DNA of 64,000 nt from Semisulcospira habei (taxonomy: Eukaryota; Mollusca; Gastropoda; Semisulcospiridae). This document shows, one piece after another, positions 43,901-49,900 of this stretch. The notes beneath the pieces were generated by a model. That model was not told the origin of the DNA. It searched no databases and saw only the letters and a list, made by a program, of their open reading frames with translations. Where the stretch lies: positions 184,315,653 through 184,379,652 of the forward strand of contig BTPG01000005.1 of the NCBI GenBank assembly GCA_036245525.1, read 5' to 3'. Made by a program: the position numbers and the translations under genes. Within the stretch, counting starts at the first letter, position 1. Every line of letters starts with the position of its first letter.

Positions 43901-46900
43901 TTCCCCCAAAAATAGCATCTAATAACTCAAGAATTGTTTTTTACCTTCTCCTTGTTGTGTTCAAGTAAGCCAGGATTGATAAGACATTTTGCATGATTTG
44001 TACATTGCTCACAGCTGAATTTCTGTCACGGTCTAACACAGCTCCTTTGTAGTTTGTGTCGCATGTTACACAGTTACAGATCAGTGTTGATGTTGTATAA
44101 CATCAAAGCAAGTACAAGTTTTTGTCTCTTTTACCTTTAGCATCGTCATTGACCACTGAAAGTAAATATGTTACATATTTGTTTCATATTTGTTGACCCT
44201 AAAGTTTGAAACAAAAATGTTTTATAATATGGGTGTAACTGTGTTACGGTGTCGCGAACAAAAAATATATCTCTTTCCAAAACAAATTGCATCTAATAAC
44301 TCAAGAATTGTTTTTTACCTTTCTCCTTGTTGTGTTCAAGTAAGCCAGGATTGATAAGACATTTTGCATGATTTGTACATTGCTCACAGCTGAATTTCTG
44401 TCACGGTGTAACGCAGATACACCGCAGCGACATATTTCATATTTACCCATCTATTGGCAGTTTGGTATGTTGGTCTGCTTTTCTTTTTACAGGTTATAAA
44501 CTACACATATTAAAACAATAATTAACAATGGTGCTAACATTTAAAGTTGAGTTTGTTTTTTTAGCAGTGATTCCCCCTTTTAGTCATCATTAGTGTGGAA
44601 TGAATCGTTTTCAATGTGTATTGTATTGTACATTTCAATGACAAGAAAGCATACCGGGCGTTGTGGGGGGCCGGAGACTGGTTGCATCATTTCAAATAAC
44701 TAGACTGAAAAGATGTGTTTTCAATGTGTATTGTATTGCACATTTCAATGACAAGAAAGCATACCGGGCGATGCGGGGGACCGGAGACTGGTTGCACTGT
44801 TTCAAATAACTAGACTGAAAAGATGTGTTTTCAGTGTGTATTGTATTGCACATTTCAATGACAAGAAAGCATACACGGGTGATGCGGGGGGGCCAGAGAC
44901 TGGTTGCTCTGTTTCAAATACTAGACTGACAAGATGTGTTTTCAATCTGTAAAAACAGTTTTAATGAACCCCTTTAACCACCAGGGGAAGGTGAACATTA
45001 CCTAGCTGCACGAGGCACAAACCCTCATGAGCACTCCCAGTTGCAGAGGCTCCCGAGGTTTATGTCTCTTGTTCGTTCTGTGTACTTCATAATGATAATG
45101 GTGGTCGTATTTCACATCTGTTTTTCACGCGAATGTCAGTCAGTGAGCAGTCACTTCAGACAGGCAATTTGGGATCACTGGCAGCGAGTGAGCTAATAAC
45201 ACATAACACTTTCAATGAGCGAGTGAGTGAATGTGAGCAACACCTGTGGTGGCAAAACTGTAATTGCCCCTTGAGGGATAAATAAAGTTGTTTTGAATTT
45301 GAATTGAAATGGGTAGGCACAGGCAATGAGGCATAGTCAAGTCAAGAGCTAATATTAACTCATTCAGCCCGACGGCCGTATTTCTCAAATTTGGGAGGCA
45401 TCATCTAATGACTATGCACCAGTTGCAGGAGATGGGTCGACCATGATAATTCAAGGGCAGTGCCAGATTAGCTTGGCGCCTCCTGGCACTACCCTTGAAT
45501 TATCATGGTCAACCCCTCTCCTGTTGTAGGGCGTCAGGGGTGAATGGGTTAACAGTGAAACATGACAATGGAGTATAGTAATATTTCAATAGTTCTCAAA
45601 TGTTTCATGAGGCAGTCACTTGCAAAAACTGCCCAATGATCATCCCAATCAGGGCCGGATCCAGGGGGAGGAGGGGATGGGGGGCCTTGGTACTACAGCA
45701 CACCCCACCCCCCCCCCTCAGCTTAAAAAAACCCACAAAAAACACATTTACTACCAGGCCACAACATGGTCAGAGAAGGAGGGGGGTGGTTTAATGTTAT
45801 TGCAGCACCCCCTACCCCGCTTTTAGGTATCTTCGGACCCTGAAAGCACCCCCCCCCCTTCCTTCTTCTTCCCCACCCCCACGCTCTTCAATACCTTGAA
45901 GCATGCGCCTCTTCTGTTTCAATTTCTTCTTCTGACCCTGGAAGAGCACGCGCCTTTTCTCCCTCTTCTACCCTAACCCCCCCCCCCCCCCCCCCCCCCC
46001 ACCCCCACCATTTTGATTTTTTCGGAGCCTGGAAGCACACGCCATTCGCTCCTGAACAGTATACAATTTTTATATTGTCGTTCAGCACCCCCCCCCCCCC
46101 CCCCCCTTAAAAACTGATTAATCCGGCGCTGCCAATCATACACAAACTTACACTCTGGCTGATGTCATATCACCAGGGTAGAAACAGCACAATGATCATC
46201 CCAACCATACACACTGACAATACAAACAGCAAGACAAACTTACAATCTGCCCGATGTCATATCCCCAGGGTAGAAACAGCACCCCTGTGTTGTACTTCTC
46301 CCAGTGGGATGCCACAAAACACAGCATGATGCCAATGATGACGAAAAACACACGATGCACATTCACGCCAAATTCACTGCGTCCAAAAATGACGTACGGC
46401 CCGACAGGCAAGAAAAGCGTGGCCCAGCTGTCCAGCCCATGGTCGAAGAGTTCACCCAGTGGGGAACTAGATTTTGTGCGACGTGCTTGCTTTCCATCTA
46501 TGCCATCTACAAACAAGAAACACAGTAATATTTGTATAAATGAAGTCTGTTTCTTCTATTAGGAGAGAGATAAGCAGCATGTCGACAACAGTGATTTTAC
46601 TTTTCTGTTTAAAAAAAAAAAATTGTTATTTAACAGACGTGTTCTGCATTTCATAACCGTTTCCTTAACATATGTACATGTATCTCAAATTAATCAAAAA
46701 AATTTCAAGCTAATAAAAAAAAGACCCCTCAAGTGTTTATCCGTAGTTTGATAGATAATTGATGGTTTAGTTAAAAAAGAGGGCAGAGTGGTGGTGGCGG
46801 AGGGGGTGTGTGGGGTGGGGGAGTAATATACACTTTGAGTCTTAGGATTTCACTACATATTACACTGCAGACTTGGGAGACATATATCGACCATGTTGGT

Positions 46901-49900
46901 TCAAGGGAGGTGCCTCTACGCACTAAGCTGTTCTGGCACCACACATGAACTCCCAAGGTCTATCAACAATGTACGTTGTAAAGTGTCACGGCTAACACTA
47001 ACAGGTAAAAAATTGTTACGTAGTAGTGGTTGTCGCAGTATGATAAAATCACACCAGACGCACACACGTAGGGTTCTTGTAAAGAAACTTCACTCAGCTG
47101 CAACTCGTCACACGTGGCACAAGGTTGTAGACCACACTGCAGTAACAGTTTCAACAATATTTTATTGCAGTGATGCATCTCCCATACAATGCACACACAT
47201 ATTTCCTAACACTGTCTTTAATACTATTACAGATTTCCAGAACAATCCAAGAAATTCACACAACACAACCAATCAGAAAAGAAAACATAACCAAAACTTA
47301 TTAATATTCATTAGAATGAACACCTAGAACTAACTACAGCCTTCGACTAACATCTAGGCGGATTCGATAAAATGTTATAAAATGTATCCAACAGCTTTGA
47401 CGCCATATCTGAGGTCAGTAGAAAGATCGCAACCCTGCTCGAGCCTTCCAGTCTAATGTAGGTCAAACTTTACAACATTGTAGCAAAAATACACGTCACA
47501 TCAAAAATTGATCGCAATTCTCCATGCAAAAGAAAATGAATCCTACTAAAAAGGTACGTAATTCTTATCCAAAATAACTCAAATGAATATTGGATCTTTC
47601 TTATGATTAACACACACATGCTCTCAAAAGAAATAACACAACCACAAGCGTAACAAAAAAGAACTTACAAAAACTGGTAGTGGCAATTAGTCTTCCAACA
47701 AAAATGCAGAAATTTAGGTTGACCCTTAGCTCAACGATTTAACAAATAAAAAATAAACAGAAACAACACTCCCACCCTAAACCAACGCACACCATCAATC
47801 CCCATCAACAACTTCACTGACCGAGTGTGTGGGAGAGGAAGTTGCAAACGGCCCCCACCAGCCACACCCATTCAGGGATGGGCAAACTGTCTGGATGGTC
47901 ATGACTGGATGCATAGAAATGGGGGTCGTAGTACGTCATTACAACAAAATTCACAACCAGCAGTAGAAAGCCAGAGAAGGTCAGGAGATTTGGCGCGATC
48001 CATAGTGGCACAATCTGAAAGCAAAAGAATGATGCACTTAAATAGGGAATTTGTTAACCCTTTGCGTGTCCATAGCAGTTTTTGTCGCGATGATTCCTGT
48101 AGGAATCATCACGACAAAATCCGCTATGGACAACAATTCCTGTAGGAATCATCGTGACAAAAACCGCTACGGACAATTCCTGTAGGAATCATCATGACAA
48201 AAACCGCTACGGACAACAATTCCTGTAGGAATCATTGCAACAAAAACCACTACAGACAACAATTCCTGTAGGAATCATCGCGACAAAAACACTACAGACA
48301 CGCGAAGGGTTAAAACAAAATATTAATTATCACGATGGTGCTCCCTAACTTTCAGTTCATTCAAGGTGCCTGAAATTGCTGTAGAAGTGTTGTAACGCTC
48401 TACGACACTTTTGCAGCTAGTGATGTGGGGCATGTTGAATGACCGATTTCAATGAGTTAAGAATAACGTGAAGGTTAACTCAGGGCTAAGAAAAAGTCAA
48501 CATGATCTAACTGCATGAGACACAGATAAAGGATCTTTGCCTCCTGTTAACTCATTTGAAACATGCCGCCTCCGGATACACAGCTTATGCCGCACATCCG
48601 GAGGCGGCACGTCTCAAATTAGTTAAAAGGAATTGATGTAAAAAACAAGAACTTTTGGGTTCCCAGATGACTTGTTATGTATCCTAAGCTTACTGTGCAT
48701 ATAATACATTATTATTACCTCTCTGTACTGTTAGTGTTAATTGTTATGTTACATGTATAAATTTTGTCAACTTACTTTAACTACGCTATTCCAGAAAGGA
48801 TGACAGATGTAGTTGCTGACAGGGCTTGTATCGATCGCACTGTACTGCAAATGGAACAACCAACACACAAAAATTATTTATCACCATAATACATAATGAT
48901 GTGCTAAAACATACATTACAAACAAAAACACGAAAGTCTAATCATTGCTGTTACTAGTGTTGCTGTTAGTGATTTCCAGAGCCCCCTACACCCCCTGGAT
49001 AGAGGTAGCACCTTTGCTGTTCGGCAGCTGCGTCCTACATAGGACGGACGGGCATCACTGGTCCTCATCCATCTCCTTAATCTCTCATGTGCTGGCTCAA
49101 GCGCCACACCCTGGCAAACCACCTCAGCTGGTGGGCTAAACCACGTGAGGGGGTGGTGTTCACATTGCACCACTAGGCGGATGAGCTGTTTCTGACAGCC
49201 AACGGCTAGAGGACGGAGGAGATCAGGTTGGATCCAACGGCCAAATGTGGGGGAGTAAACCCTTCAAATCAGGAGTGGAGCCCCGAAGGCAGACAGCTGC
49301 CTGTATTCACGCACTGTTCTGGCAGCTCCTGCAGCCAAACTGGTGCCAAACGTACTGCTTTGCATTCCTTTGGATACATCAGCGAGGCCGAGAGGGGGAT
49401 CTTGACGACTGGGCACCCCAGGATCTCCATACACTTCGCCCAGGCTTGCGCCCTGGAGAGGTCACTCCAGTGACTGACCCAGCAAGCGCATATATACTCC
49501 ATTGTCTTCCGAGACAGGATGCCAAACTGTTAGTGATTTATAAGCACATGCATTTAATTTCTATCCACATATATTATAACCCTTTTCACAAAACAAAATG
49601 GTAGACTGTCTTTTGCCTTGCAACATTTGAAAGAATATCACAATCCATTGTGTACAAAAACATGCTACAAGCGCATGATCATGGTTCGATATCAGGTCAT
49701 GCATCGCTACGTGTGTTGTAAAGTCCATGGCGACACTGCAACCAAGCGATGCCGTTTACGTCGTTTAGTTTATTTTTTCTGCACTGCTATTTAGCAAACC
49801 TGTGGCAGCAGAATTGTTTTCCGTCCTATTTCCCTTAGTTATAATCTGAGCACTGACTAATACCTTGTAACTGTCGAATCCAGCCAAGATTTCTTTAGAA

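Noticed and set aside
46137..46191. Selenocysteine codon in the TGA of the duplicated exon end
   Set aside because: The TGA replaces a Gly codon inside the conserved PWGYDI motif, far from the C-terminal Sec position of EPT1; it is simply a mutation in a duplicate.
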